NCBI RefSeq assembly: GCF_026151205.1
Contig: NC_087073.1
Span: 186,001 to 250,000, forward strand
DNA length: 64,000 nt
Direction of reading: 5' to 3'
DNA from: Bolinopsis microptera
Lineage: Eukaryota > Ctenophora > Tentaculata > Lobata > Bolinopsidae
Shown: positions 25,626-36,280 of the stretch, piece by piece
How positions within the stretch are numbered: position 1 is the stretch's first letter
Layout: every line of letters begins with the position of its first letter
Position numbers and translations under genes: made by a program
The notes under the pieces: model-generated
What the model was told of the DNA's origin: nothing
The model's database searches: none
The model's input: only the letters and a program-made list of their open reading frames with translations

Positions 25626-25761
25626 TTCTGGGTCAAGGTCAGCCTGGGGGTCAATTGTCGGGGGGTAAATTGTCAGGGGTCTATTGTCGGGGGGTTAATT
25701 GTTGGGGGGTCAATTGTCGGGGGGTCAATTGTCGGGGGGTCAATTGTCGCCCACCCTTCTG

Positions 25762-26479
25762 TTGAAGCCCTATTTTGCCTTAAAAAGGAATTAAGGAACA
25801 ATCCAATGACTCTATATGGACACGAAAAAAGCTCGATGTATATGCTACAATTCTCGAAGTATACTGCAATTCTAGGAATTGAAAAAATGTCTGTCCTTTC
25901 AGAGCAATTGAACTAACAGTAGCAATACGACGAACACGATAACTGCCTACAAATACACTAATAAACGGTCAATGCCCGGAAATTTCTCACAGTTAGCCAA
26001 GGTCGAACACAGCACTAAGCAGGGTGGGGCACAAGGAACGAATAGGGCACAACAATGAGTCTTATCTAAAACAAATAATATGAGAAGGAAGACTATGTCG
26101 TCTAAATTCTATAAAACGTTTACAAACCTGATAACTTGGGGTTGAGGAGAGAGTCTTCACAAGATAGATACCAGTTAGAAAGTAGTTGCTCGAATAAGTT
26201 GTTGTGATCCTGTACTTCTTATCACTGAAATTCTCCGCGTGAGTTTTTTATTTTACAGCTTTAAATCAGCACGCGGGCAGTCGTATTCTAAAATGGTACT
26301 AACTCAGATGTCCCTCTCATAAATCGAGGAATTAATTAACTGGTATTAAGTAGGTAATTAACTAATCAAGAACAGCCCTGTAGCCAAGATAATCTGCCAT
26401 GGCAGGCGAGTCCGACTGGACAGCTAGGGGCAGGGGACGTAAAGCCGAATGAAAAATTTTGAGAGAATTTCAGAATATT
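25762..26479. other. Unit spacer before the LINE relic, copy A
   Basis: Matches 55998-56689 in copy B. Unique sequence with no convincing gene. Short frames here are not conserved as proteins between the two copies. Confidence 0.5.
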
Positions 26480-26636
26480 TCCACGTTATCCTGCATTTTC
26501 CATGTTATCCTGCATTTTCCACGTTATCCTGCATTTTCCACGTTATCCTGCATTTTCCACGTTATCCTGCATTTTCCACGTTATCCTGCATTTTCCACGT
26601 TATCCTGCATTTTCCACGTTATCCTGCATTTTGCCT
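26480..26636. repeat. 19-bp repeat CCACGTTATCCTGCATTTT, copy A, about 8 units
   Basis: Near-perfect head-to-tail units immediately upstream of the LINE relic. Copy B has only about three units at 56690-56748. Confidence 0.9.
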
Positions 26637-26693
26637 TAGCTTTTTGAAAAAAAGGCCTCGATTTATGTGAGGGACATCTAAGCCCAGCAGATA

Positions 26694-28319
26694 TTGGTAC
26701 TGAGGCGTCTAATAAAGGGTGTCAAGAGTCGGAAACTGCCAGCTGTTCTGACATTTATAGACTTTAAGAAGGCTTTCTACAGTGTACATCGTGGGAAAAT
26801 GCTCAAGATTCTAGATGCTTACGGCATTCCAGTCAAAATCGTACAGCTCATACGGCTCATGTACGAGAAAACGACGGCCAAAGTCCTAATATAACTCCAG
26901 ACGGAGAGACTGTTGTTCGAGGTACTAGCAGGTGTGTTACAGGGTGATACCTTGGCACCTTACCTTTTTGCAATAGTCATCGACTACTGTATGAGGCAAG
27001 CCATAGGTGATGATGCGGAGCGACTTGGACTCACTCTCGAACGTAAAAAAAGCAGAAGAGTTGGGCCCAAGATCATCACCGATGTGGACTTTGCAGATGA
27101 TATACCACTTATTTCTGAGGACATGGACAAGGCCAACGAGTTCCTCACTTCCTGCTCCGAGTAGAATCGCGGCGGCAGCGAGCGTATGGCTACACTTAAA
27201 CGAAGGCAAGAGGATGATGATTAATCACTCTACACTCGACTGTCACGTGACTTTTTCAACCCGTTCTCTAGCTGGCCCTGAACGACTATTCGAAACCCTA
27301 ACCCTCTTATCTGATCCCAACCCTAACCCTAACCCAATCCCTAACAAAAGCATATGCTGAAACCCTAACCGAACGAGAAATTCGACTAACTTCCTTATAG
27401 TTATACGCACGGTCATATCACGTGATCAAGACAGTTTTTCGCCAATATCTTGGCAGGGGAGCATTTTAACCCTATGTCATGGGGTGTGATTCTGAATCAA
27501 CGTCCGAAAATACATCGATTCAAGCTGTTTTCAACTGTCGGGGGCCCTTTAAGAACAATCTCGAAGATCGACTGATTTAGCACACTCAAAGGCAAGACCA
27601 AGGTTATGACATTGAAATTTGAATATGGAGGATCGATCTAGCGACCTCTAAAGCATGAGGTGCCCTACAATGTAAGTTACATAGCACAGATAGGGAGATA
27701 AGGGTTAGAAAGGGAAAAGCATGGGGTGCCCTACATAGACTGAAGGATATTTGGAAATTCAAACCCTGAAAGAGCCTTAAGATTAGATTGTTCATAGCGG
27801 CTTGTGATCAGTATGCAGTACTGCTTTACGGATCAGAAACCTGGAAACTGACGATGGCTCAAGAGAAAAGTTTGGACGGGACATACACAAAGATGCTGCG
27901 TATGGCTCTGGGTATCTCAAGGTCAGCAATATAACTTTGTATGGTAGCCTACCAAGGCATCAGTTATTCAATTATGCAATTGACTGACGCCGAGTAGGGT
28001 TACGAAGCAAGAGATTAAAATGGCGGGACACTGCTTCAGACATCCTAAGCTACTTGCCAGTGATTTAGTCTTATGGGAACCTATGCATGGTAGAGCACAG
28101 CAAGGCCGACCAAGACAAAGCTACTTGTCTATGTTACTGAAGGAAGTTGTGACAAACTCTAAAGAGGAACTGCGAACCCTGATGCGGGACAGGAATATAT
28201 GGATGGGGTTATCTGGCGCTTCGCCAAGTTCCTGCCTTAATCTTATTGCTGGCTACGTGGCTGATCAAGAACCAATAATTGTGGGAGAAAGATTGAGATT
28301 TGAGCTGTCTAGATACTGA
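26694..28319 (+). pseudogene. LINE reverse transcriptase relic, copy A
   Basis: Decayed non-LTR retrotransposon. Reverse transcriptase motifs are in order: FIDFKKAFYSVHRGKML (about 26754-26805), a stop TAA at 26892, then VLQGDTLAPYLF (about 26934-26970), SRRVGP and FADDIPLIS (about 27091-27117). After a frameshift the piece AAAASVWLHLNEGK continues to about 27215. About 27225-27600 is unrelated inserted sequence. The C-terminal part resumes at about 27690 with KAWGALHRLKDIW, LLYGSETW and, after more frameshifts, MAGHCFRHPK and GRPRQSYL up to 28319. There are several stops and shifts. The same relic sits in copy B. Confidence 0.85.
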
Positions 28320-28777
28320 GTATCTTATCGCTTTAAAATAGCGTGCTGGCAGTCGTATTCTTAAATGGTATTGGCACTTACTTAGAAATAGATGTCCCTA
28401 AAATTAATCAGCATATTTATTAATTAAAAAGTAATATAAAAGAAAGATTAAGTTGTTTTGTAAAACATTCACAAACCTGATATTTGATAACCTGGGGTAG
28501 GACGAAGTATTCACGACGAAGGTCAAGATAGATTAGTTAGGAATAAGGAAACAGGTTTCTTCTCAAAATCGTTTTTCAAAGTTTCTTGAAACTCAGTCAC
28601 TGAAAACATTTTCAATCAAAAACCATTGAAAAAGGTGTACCAGAAGTTATACTTATAACATGTAAAATCCGGATTGGAGTATTGTTTATGAGTCGCCTGG
28701 TTGCGACTAATTGTATAAATTTGTATTGATCCCGTTTGAAGTTATAACGGCTGTACATGTAAAGTGTAAGTGTCCCA
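28320..28777. other. Sequence downstream of the LINE relic, copy A
   Basis: Unique AT-rich sequence matching 58440-58885 of copy B. No gene seen. Confidence 0.6.
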
Positions 28778-30098
28778 GCGGGGGGGGGGGGGGGGGGGTG
28801 CAGGTACTTTTTTGATGGAACATATGCTGACTTTTCGAAATGTCTGAAAATAACCACCCACCCACCTCCTTCACGAATGGAATAACAAAAAAAGTACCAC
28901 GGTACTTTTCGAAATTGTAACGAATGACCCCCACCCCTCCTTTTTTTTCCAAAAAATTCCTGTTCATCAGTTTTCCTAAACTGAAGATGTTCTGACACCT
29001 CGATGTGACTAGTGAGCAGGGTTGCCGGCATTTTTGAGAGTCATTTTTAAGGTTTTTTCACGTCTTTTAAGGCCCTTTTTGACCCATTTTTAAGGTCCAA
29101 AACAGTTAAATTCAAGGTTTTTGAAGGTCCACAGTGCGAAAGTTTGGACAAACGTAATGCAATAAAGTGCAAATTTAAGGTTTTTTTAAGGTTTTCCGCT
29201 ACAGAAATTGCAATCATATCTAAAGGGGGAAGGTATAATTTCAGAAAAAACTCAATTAGATCTACACCGACCTAGGTATAATTTCAGAAAAACCCAATTA
29301 GATCTACAAAAAGCTAGGTATAATTTCAGAAAAACCCAATTAGATCTACACCGAGCTTGGTATAATTTCAGAAAACCCCAATTAGATCTACAACAAGCTA
29401 GGTATAATTTTAGAGAAACCCAATTAGATCTTCAACAAGCTAGGTATAATTTCAGAAAAACCCAATTAGATCTACAACAAGCTAGGTATAATTTCAGAAA
29501 AACCCAATTAGATCTACAACAAGCTAGGTATGATTTCAGAAAAACCCAATTAGATCTACACCGAGCTAGGTATGATTTCAGAAAAACCCGATTAGATCTA
29601 CAACAAGCTAGGTATAATTTCAGAAAAACCCAATTAGATCTACAACAAGCTAGGTATAATTTCAGAAAAACCCAATTAGATTTACAACAAGCTAGGTATA
29701 ATTTCAGAAAACCCAATTAGATCTACGCCGAGCTAGGTATAATTTCAGAAAAACCCGATTAGATCTACAACAAGCTAGGTATAATTTCAGAAAAACCCAA
29801 TTAGATCTACAACAAGCTAGGTATAATATCAGAAAAACCCAATTAGATTTACACCGAGCTAGGTATAATTTCAGAAAAACCCAATTAGATCTACAACAAG
29901 CTAGGTATAATTTCAGAAACCCCCGATTCTAACATTTTGGTAATGAAAAAGTACCATGTACTTTTATAATCATGTTTTGGGGTACCCCTTCTTTTTTTGG
30001 GACAAAAAAAGTACCATGATACTTTTCGAAAATTTCATAAAACACCCACCCACCCCTCGGGTACTTTTAGGGTTATGTTCCATCAAAAAAGTACCTGC

Positions 30099-30138
<40 letters not shown>
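28778..30138. mobile_element. Non-autonomous element with G-run/C-run inverted ends
   Basis: Copy A is interrupted within GTGTCCCAG relative to 58877-58885 of copy B and resumes at 30141 with CCCCAGGCCC. The insertion begins with about 19 G then TGCAGGTACTTTTTTGATGG and ends with the exact inverse followed by about 38 C. The perfect terminal inverted repeat beyond the homopolymer is about 26 bp, and looser inverted similarity (AAAAAAAGTACC, ACTTTTCGAAA) continues inside. The interior has AAGGTTTTT-type repeats (29040-29200) and a 42-bp tandem array. A CCCAG target duplication is possible but the right flank is noisy. Confidence 0.75.
29225..29925. repeat. 42-bp tandem array inside the G-run element, about 16 copies
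   Basis: The unit includes TAGGTATAATTTCAGAAAAA, CCCAATTAGATCTACAACAA and GC. The 42-bp length is a multiple of three, so a frame of 170 codons (14-residue repeat with RYNFRKTQLDLQQA) is open by chance on the plus strand. The minus strand is also partly open, which argues against coding. One unit near 29710 lacks a base and breaks the frame. Confidence 0.9.
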
Positions 30139-30140
<2 letters not shown>

Positions 30141-31250
30141 CCCCAGGCCCCCCCAAATTTTCCACAAACACATAATTTCGGGGGAAAGTTTTTTGGGGAA
30201 AAATTTTATGTAGAGATGAGGGGGGTTATTAAAATCACATTTCCATACACCATAATAACCCAATTTAAATTTTTAAAATTGTTGTATGGTAATTTTTTAT
30301 GTGTAAAGTTTTTTTTAAAAGAAAAGAAAAGTAAAAGTAGGGTTTTTGGGAAAAGGGTAGGGGGGGTGTGTTTTGGGTTTTTTATAACTTAAAAAATTTT
30401 TTTATTAGTTGAGAAGTTATTGTTGAAAAAGATGGTGTTAAAAAGTAAAAATTTTTGGAGGTTTTTTGACTTAAAAACCGAGGGGTGAGTTTTAAAAAAT
30501 AAAGTAAAGAGGAAAAAAAATTTTGGTGTAGAAATTTTATTGGTAGGGTTAAATGGTACGGACTTTGGGGTGGGTCGATAGGGGTTAAGTGAGGTAAGGT
30601 AAGTGATGTGTAAATGGGTTAAATAGGGGTATTAAATTTAAAATAATATAAATTTTTCAGGGTAGGGTTTGTGAGGGGAAGGAATTTTAGCCCTGTATTT
30701 TGAGGTAATGGGGGTTTGGGGGTTGGGTTTTGTTTTTTTTTTGTGTTAGGGGTTTTGGGGTTAAGGGGTTTTTTGGGGAAAAAAAATTTTAAAAAAATTT
30801 TGGGAATTTAGTGTATTTTGGGGGTGTGTGGTTGAAATTTGGGAAAAGGGTTTCCCCTTTTTTGGGTTTTTTTTTTTTGTTTTTTGGGTTTTTGGTTGTT
30901 TTTTTTGTATCCCAAGGGTTTTTATGGATAATTTTTTTTTAAAAAATTTAAAAATAATTTTTTGATTATGAAATTGGGGTTTGGCGAAATTTGGAGTGTG
31001 TTTTTTGGGGAATAAATGGTATATAATTTTTTAGGGTAATTAAATAGTTTGTGAAATGGGTATTGAAATGTAAATTTTATTTATTGGTGAGAAAATTTTT
31101 TGGGGGGTGATTTTTAAAGTTTTATAAGTGGGAAAGTCTTATATAGAAGTATGAGAGAAGTTATGTTTTTTGTTTTAGTTTGTTGTTATATTTTTGTAAA
31201 AGTGTTGTTTAAATTTGGGGAGTGGTATGTGTTTATTTTTCTAATAAAGG
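30139..31250. other. Degraded continuation of copy A, C-depleted
   Basis: The first few hundred bases still follow 58885-59300 of copy B (CCATAATAACCCAA, AAAAGAAAAGAAAAGTA), with rising errors. Further right almost all cytosines disappear and long G, T and A runs dominate. This is best read as an unreliable consensus. Confidence 0.6.
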
Positions 31251-32520
31251 TTTAAAAATATAAACTCATATAAAAAATAATTACTCATATCTCTATCCTT
31301 AAAATATATACTCAAATTTAAAAATTTTTTATACTTAACTATATTTTCAAATTTTAACTAAAATACTAACTATAAACCCAAAATTTTAAAAAACTATAAA
31401 ATTATCAAATTCTCAAAACCTTTAAAAAAAAAAATTTTAAATCTAATTTTTTAATAAAATTAAATTTTTAATATTTTTAAACCCCCTATAAAAATTAAAT
31501 ATAATTTAATCAAATCTTATATTTTATTCAAAAAAATAATATAAAAAAATAAAAAATTATAAAAATATTAAATTAAAAAAAATTCTCGATTAACTATTTT
31601 TAAAAATACTATAAAATATAATATATAAAAAAAACTATATATACTCATATATACTATCTCTATAATTAATTTTTCAATACATTTTATTTAAAAATTATAA
31701 AAAATTTTACTAATAATATTCTAATAACTAAAATTATTTTATTTCAAATTTATTAAATATTTTACTAAAATATACACCTTTTTTTTTTAAAACTATATAT
31801 TATAATTTTATAAACATATATTATTTCAATATATTTATGTACTAACACATTTAAAATATATAAAAAATTTTTAATATAATTAAATTTTTATAATTATTTA
31901 AATTTTCAATAATCTAATTTTAAAATTTAATTAAAATATCTTAATTTTAATAATTTTTATTTAATCTATATTTCAAAAAATTTATTTTAAACAACCTTTT
32001 ATATATATTAATAATTTATATTTTTATATTTTAAAATTTACTATAACTACTTTTAAAATTTTTTAAATAATATAATTTTTATATAATTATATTTTTATAA
32101 ACTCAATAGATATTAATATCTACTCTATATTTTATAAAATTACCAAATTATTGTTAATAATATTATAATTTTCACTATATTTTACTTTTATTTTATTTTT
32201 TATTTTTTTTTTTTAAAAACATATTAAATAATTATTATAATTTATCTATTTTTTTAAATATATATATTATTTATTACTATATATTTTTTAATAAATATAC
32301 TTTAATAAATTTTTTATAATATTATTTTATAATTATATTATAATAATAAAATTTTAATTTTAATATTAATTATATTAAAAAATTTTTTAAAAAAATTTAA
32401 TAATTTATATTATTTTTATATTTTATATATATAAATTTTTTATTTTTAATTTTTTATTAATTTTATTATCAAAAAACTATAATACTAATTATATTATTTA
32501 AATTTAAAAATTAACTTATA
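31251..32520. other. G-depleted AT-rich sequence
   Basis: For about 1.27 kb there are only a handful of G on the plus strand, while A, T and some C make up the rest. It directly abuts the C-depleted segment, so the composition flips strand at about 31250. No gene or repeat unit can be read. Confidence 0.6.
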
Positions 32521-32679
32521 ACCATTATGGAACCCCCCCCCTTATATTTAATTAAAGGAAAAATTTATTATTTATTTAATAAAAATATTAGACATTATAA
32601 ACCCTCTTTTTCTAACACATTCTTAGATCAATGTTAAAGGGGGGCCTTTAGCTCATTTCTAGTTCTGCGCTTTCAGGGG

Positions 32680-32930
32680 GACTGCCTACTGGGGGTTGTT
32701 TTCATTTTTATTCAGGGGCCTATCTGGGTGTTGTTTTTCCCCTTGCAGGACTATCTGGGGTTCTTTTACACTTCATCCCTTTTGTCTGTTTACACTTGAG
32801 GTGCATATCTGGGGTTTGTTTACTTTTTACTTGCATGCACTTCCCGGGGTCGTTACCTTGCATGCACTACTGGGGTCTTTTTACACTTGCAGGGGCACTA
32901 TGGGGGCTGTTTCATTTTACTTGCCCCCAA
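32680..32930. repeat. Degenerate tandem repeat, CTATCTGGGGT type
   Basis: Loose units of about 30-36 bp share TATCTGGGGT, TTTACACTTG and CAGGGGCACTA words. Copies are diverged and lengths vary. Confidence 0.6.
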
Positions 32931-33306
32931 TCTTTAAATCCGAACCATCCCGCAACTACAATGGGCAGGCCAATCCACCATCCATGAGGCCTTTCCCCTT
33001 TACATGGAAGCGATGATGTCGACTTTAAAGTGGAGATAATGAAACTGAAGCGCTTTTTTCCTGCGAAATTATGGCTGAAGGTTTAAATTGTTTTTTTTGC
33101 TTTTTTGAAATGCGAATTTTTGCTTTTATTCATTTATTCAAGTTTAAACCTCCTTTCCTGCATCATTTTTACACAGGCCGGAGTGCACCTAATCTTCACA
33201 ATCACGATTCATGCTGTTTCATCTTTACACCTTCGTCGTTTTTCAATTGAGAGGAATAAATGTTACGAAGGGCACTTATTCTATACTATTTTACAGTCGA
33301 TCCCAG
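32931..33306. other. Spacer before copy B
   Basis: Unique sequence between the degenerate repeat and the left edge of copy B. No gene is recognised. Confidence 0.4.
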
Positions 33307-33756
33307 CTTTTTAAATTTTGGAAATTTAAAAAGATGTGCAATGTGTCGAATGTTTCTCTACACCTTGAAATTGAGCAGGCAAGCATGATGTCAGATGATG
33401 TGCAATGTGTATAAACACAGTTTGGTTAGCATTATGTTGGGTTTTGATAGATACCAACTTTACTATCAAGTTTTTGATTTATCAGTTATTACAGGCAATT
33501 GTTTCCCAAGAGATAATGATTAAGTGTTCATGGAAATTACAATTTTTTAATAAGAATAATTTGTAAGATGACAGATTTATTCCAAAGTTAATATTACACA
33601 GAAAATGAATCGTGTTTGAATGAAATATAAGGAAAATGTCCTGCTTTATTATGGGTGTTAAGGTTGTTCATACTTTAGGTAGGCTAGTGGTAGGATATTT
33701 AGGCCAGTGGTAGGATAGCAGCCTGTAAAATGTTCGGGACATAATTATAAATATCA

Positions 33757-33967
33757 TGGTTACCATGGTTATAATGTTACCATGGTTATAATGGTTACCA
33801 TGGTTATAATGGTTACCATGGGTTATAATGGTTTACCATGGTTATAATGGTTACCATGGTTAGAATGGTTACCATGGTTATAATGGTTACCATGGTTATA
33901 ATGGTTACCATGGTTATAATGGTTACCATGGTTATCATGATGGTTACCATGGTTATGGTTATGATGG
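33757..33967. repeat. GGTTACCATGGTTATAAT repeat, copy B
   Basis: About twice as many 18-bp units as the matching array in copy A, with small indels. Confidence 0.85.
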
Positions 33968-34022
33968 TCGGGATGTGGTGAACATGGCTATTTATTTGTG
34001 GACAGCCTTACGATACTATAAA

Positions 34023-34165
34023 GGGTTCGTTCACATATTACATAATCAATTTTTGAACAAATCCCCCCCCCCCCCCACCCCCCCTTCCGTAATCAGTTTT
34101 ACACGTAATCATTTGGAGACCCCCCTCCCGCTCGGTTGATCACGTAATAATATGTGAACGTCCCC
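34023..34165. mobile_element. MITE-like element, copy B
   Basis: Counterpart of 9763-9928. Ends are GGGTTCGTTCACATATTAC and TAATATGTGAACGTCCCC in inverted orientation. The interior is slightly shorter than in copy A. No coding capacity. Confidence 0.65.
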
Positions 34166-34267
34166 AAATTGTAATTGTGCCTCGTCACAACTTGTATAAG
34201 ATTGATGAAATCTCAAAAAATTATCAATGCAGAATCTTTTTTAGTTCACATAGGCAAATCTTTATAA

Positions 34268-34440
34268 CACACATAACCCCGGCATGCGCAGGGATTATAT
34301 TTCAATTTTTCCCGCGACGCGCGGGAAAAATTTATAATAATTTCGAGTGCGAAGCACGAGGGATTATTATGAAAATAACCCCGACGTGCTTTAGCACGAG
34401 GGGTCATTTTAATATAACTTAAGCGTGCCGGTGTTATGTG
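34268..34440. mobile_element. MITE 1, TTATAA-bounded, 173 bp
   Basis: Flanked by TTATAA at 34262-34267 and 34441-34446. Ends are CACACATAACCCCGGCATGC and, inverted from the right, CACATAACACCGGCACGC. The interior holds strong hairpins such as TTTTTCCCGCG/CGCGGGAAAAA and a CCCCGACGTGCT/AGCACGAGGGG pair. Copy A has one TTATAA and no insertion at the equivalent site (10025-10030). Confidence 0.85.
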
Positions 34441-34446
34441 TTATAA

Positions 34447-35209
34447 ACCCCTCCGGGTTAGTGCTAGGACCAACAAATTTGACATTTTACTTTTAATTCT
34501 AGCTATATGAGATCAGTATGGAAAATATGAAATGGAATTGGGGACTACCAAATAAATACAACTAAGGTACTATGAGTATGACATTTGAAATTGGCGTTAT
34601 ATCTAAACATTATTCGTCAGTCAGAACGTTGGTCGTTGAATGAATATGAATATCGATAAGGGGCGTCGAGTTAAGCCTGGCAAGCGATAAAAGGTGGAAC
34701 TAATAATGATATCGTGTCATCAAGTTCATAAAAGTAGACGACTATAATACATGGCTTATATCATTATCAAACACGACAAAATTAACCGCACAAAATCAAA
34801 TGTAACCGTCTAGACAAGTTCTGGAACTGGTCCAATTAATGTAAGAGTTTAAGTAATGTATAAGCAGTGTGCTGGAGTTTTGCCAGCGCCTGCAATTAGA
34901 CCGATACGATCGAGTGTATTTATAGTTCTTACGTTAAGCCATAGGTCACGTGACATTTTTTACAATGCGCGTCGTAGTAGTTAGTCACGTGATACACGTC
35001 ATCAAAACACGTAACAGTGCGCGGTTGAAATTCTCATGGAATATCAAAACAAAACAAATCTTGTTGAGCCAAATTAGCGGGGCGGGATTATAGAAGCTGT
35101 GCCGGGGTTATTTATTCAGCGGGAAAAAACTAACAGCGGGAGCCGGGATTATCAGAATCTATTTAGCGGGAGCCGGGATTATCAGAATCTTATTCTAACC
35201 CGGAGGGGT
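34447..35209. mobile_element. MITE 2, TTATAA-bounded, 763 bp
   Basis: Starts ACCCCTCCGGGTTAG right after the TTATAA that closes MITE 1 and ends CTAACCCGGAGGGGT before TTATAA at 35210-35215, a perfect 15-bp terminal inverted repeat (21 bp counting the TTATAA). Near the right end the words AGCGGGAGCCGGGATTATC occur twice in tandem. No open frame is recognised. Absent from copy A. Confidence 0.85.
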
Positions 35210-35215
35210 TTATAA

Positions 35216-36088
35216 TATACAGATATTTTTATTTAAATTGGTTTTTAATAGAGTAACATGTGATGAATATTTAAGCGTTTTGTTGTTACATTTAAGTTGT
35301 CTTTAAAGTGATTTGATTATTATTGCCCCGATGAAATGACTTTCGTTTTATTTTTGATCAGTTTGCTTTTAAAGTGATTTACATGATTCGCCCTCGTGTC
35401 TACCCTTTTAAGAAAGTACCGCCCTTGTGTCCGGTTCCCATGAGAATATATAGAAAGAAATTATTCCTTGGATTCCACATTGATCAGGTCCTGGTACTTT
35501 ATATCTGCAGACGCAGGCCAGGAGGGATCCTGGGAAGTAGGATCCAGATACCAGAGGAATATCTTCATGGACCGAGGAAATTAATTAGGTCTTCATTGAT
35601 TTCTTCATAACTCTGTAACTCGTCACTGACAGGATCAGGATTGATGACTGATGGGGTCGAATGATAACTTCATAGCTCGTCACTGACAGTGACAGGGACA
35701 GCGTTGATGGGGTCGAATAGTTACTTCATAGCTCGTCACTAACTGGATCAGCATTACATGACTAACGAGGTCTCTTACTATTACACCAAGACAAAGGTCA
35801 GTAAATAACTATTAATATCGAAGAAATTAGCTAACAAATTATCGAGGACAAATCGGTGACCGACAACTGGGAACCTCTCATTCCGGGCTCCCACAGCTGG
35901 TATCAAATCACATGGTCCAATCAGTGACGTATCATTTGTGATATGATCCATATTATAACCATCCTAACAGCCGGACAATCAAGATCCTGGGTAGGGTTCA
36001 CAATTCACATGACAGTTTAGTAAGTAGCTGGGTATTATGAAGTATATTAAGAAGTGTTTGAGCTCTCGGCATGTGTTCACATAACTAT
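35216..36088. other. Left flank of copy B, noncoding
   Basis: Matches 10025-10910 of copy A closely. It holds three degenerate units with CGTCACTGACAG at about 35614-35770 and no gene. Confidence 0.6.
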
Positions 36089-36280
36089 CCTCAGTTAATG
36101 GTTGTGGTAAATTATTTCGAGAAAACCTACCTTGGGTCAGTAACTGTCGACAGTGAGGAAAGGGTTCCTCCCAAGTTTCCTTTGACGTTCTGGAATCACT
36201 ATTCCAAGACGTTGGAGGATCCGGAGTTTCCCCGGACCTCTAACATGGGCGAGGGTTTTGCTGCAGGGTTTTTTTATTGC
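36089..36280 (+). pseudogene. MULE transposase fragment
   Basis: One frame reads NYFEKTYLGS, then PPKFPLTFWNHY and FPRTSNMGEGFAAGF. This resembles the segment of MULE transposases just before the R-T-N-N-x-x-E-G-x-x-x-x-F motif (here RTSNMGEGFAAGF). About 64 residues are readable; no catalytic core is visible. In copy A the frame is cut right after TYLG by a deletion of about 420 bp. It is related in type, not identical, to the fragment in the foldback element. Confidence 0.5.

Larger units (their letters stand above)
24452..25756. mobile_element. Insertion carrying telomere-like DNA between inverted 16-bp arrays
   Basis: Copy B has an uninterrupted TGTTCTGTTGAAG at 55991-56003. Copy A has TTCTG at 24447-24451 and again at 25757-25761 around 1305 extra bases, which looks like a 5-bp target duplication. 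The left end carries tandem CGACAATTGACCCCCC units (about 24471-24535) and the right end carries the same units inverted (about 25665-25750). The outermost bases are also similar in inverted form (GGGTACCGCGACAATTG and GGGTGGGCGACAATTG). The interior is a TTAGGG/TTGGGG region and a long TCAGGG array. No coding sequence is present. Confidence 0.8.
9236..30500 (+). repeat. Segmental duplication, copy A
   Basis: The region aligns in order with copy B (33307-59820). Anchors are 9236-11388 with 33307-37080, 12850-16100 with 39395-43110, 17740-18060 with 43795-44580, and 24255-28777 with 55795-58885. By eye the unique parts differ by few substitutions, with differences concentrated in insertions and VNTR lengths. 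Insertions only in A are the MULE foldback (21901-23746), the telomere-like element (24452-25756) and the G-run element (28778-30138). Confidence 0.9.

Noticed and set aside
24647-25916. Overlapping frames of Gly-Ser, Gly-Gln, Arg-Val and Asp-Pro dipeptides
   Set aside because: They come from the TCAGGG hexamer array read in different frames and strands.
29208-29720. 170-codon frame with a 14-residue repeat
   Set aside because: The 42-bp unit is a multiple of three and lacks stops; the minus strand is open too, and a one-base loss breaks it. Better explained as a tandem array in a transposon.
33105-33414. Small hydrophobic frames near the left edge of copy B
   Set aside because: Not conserved as protein in copy A and without domain or splice evidence.
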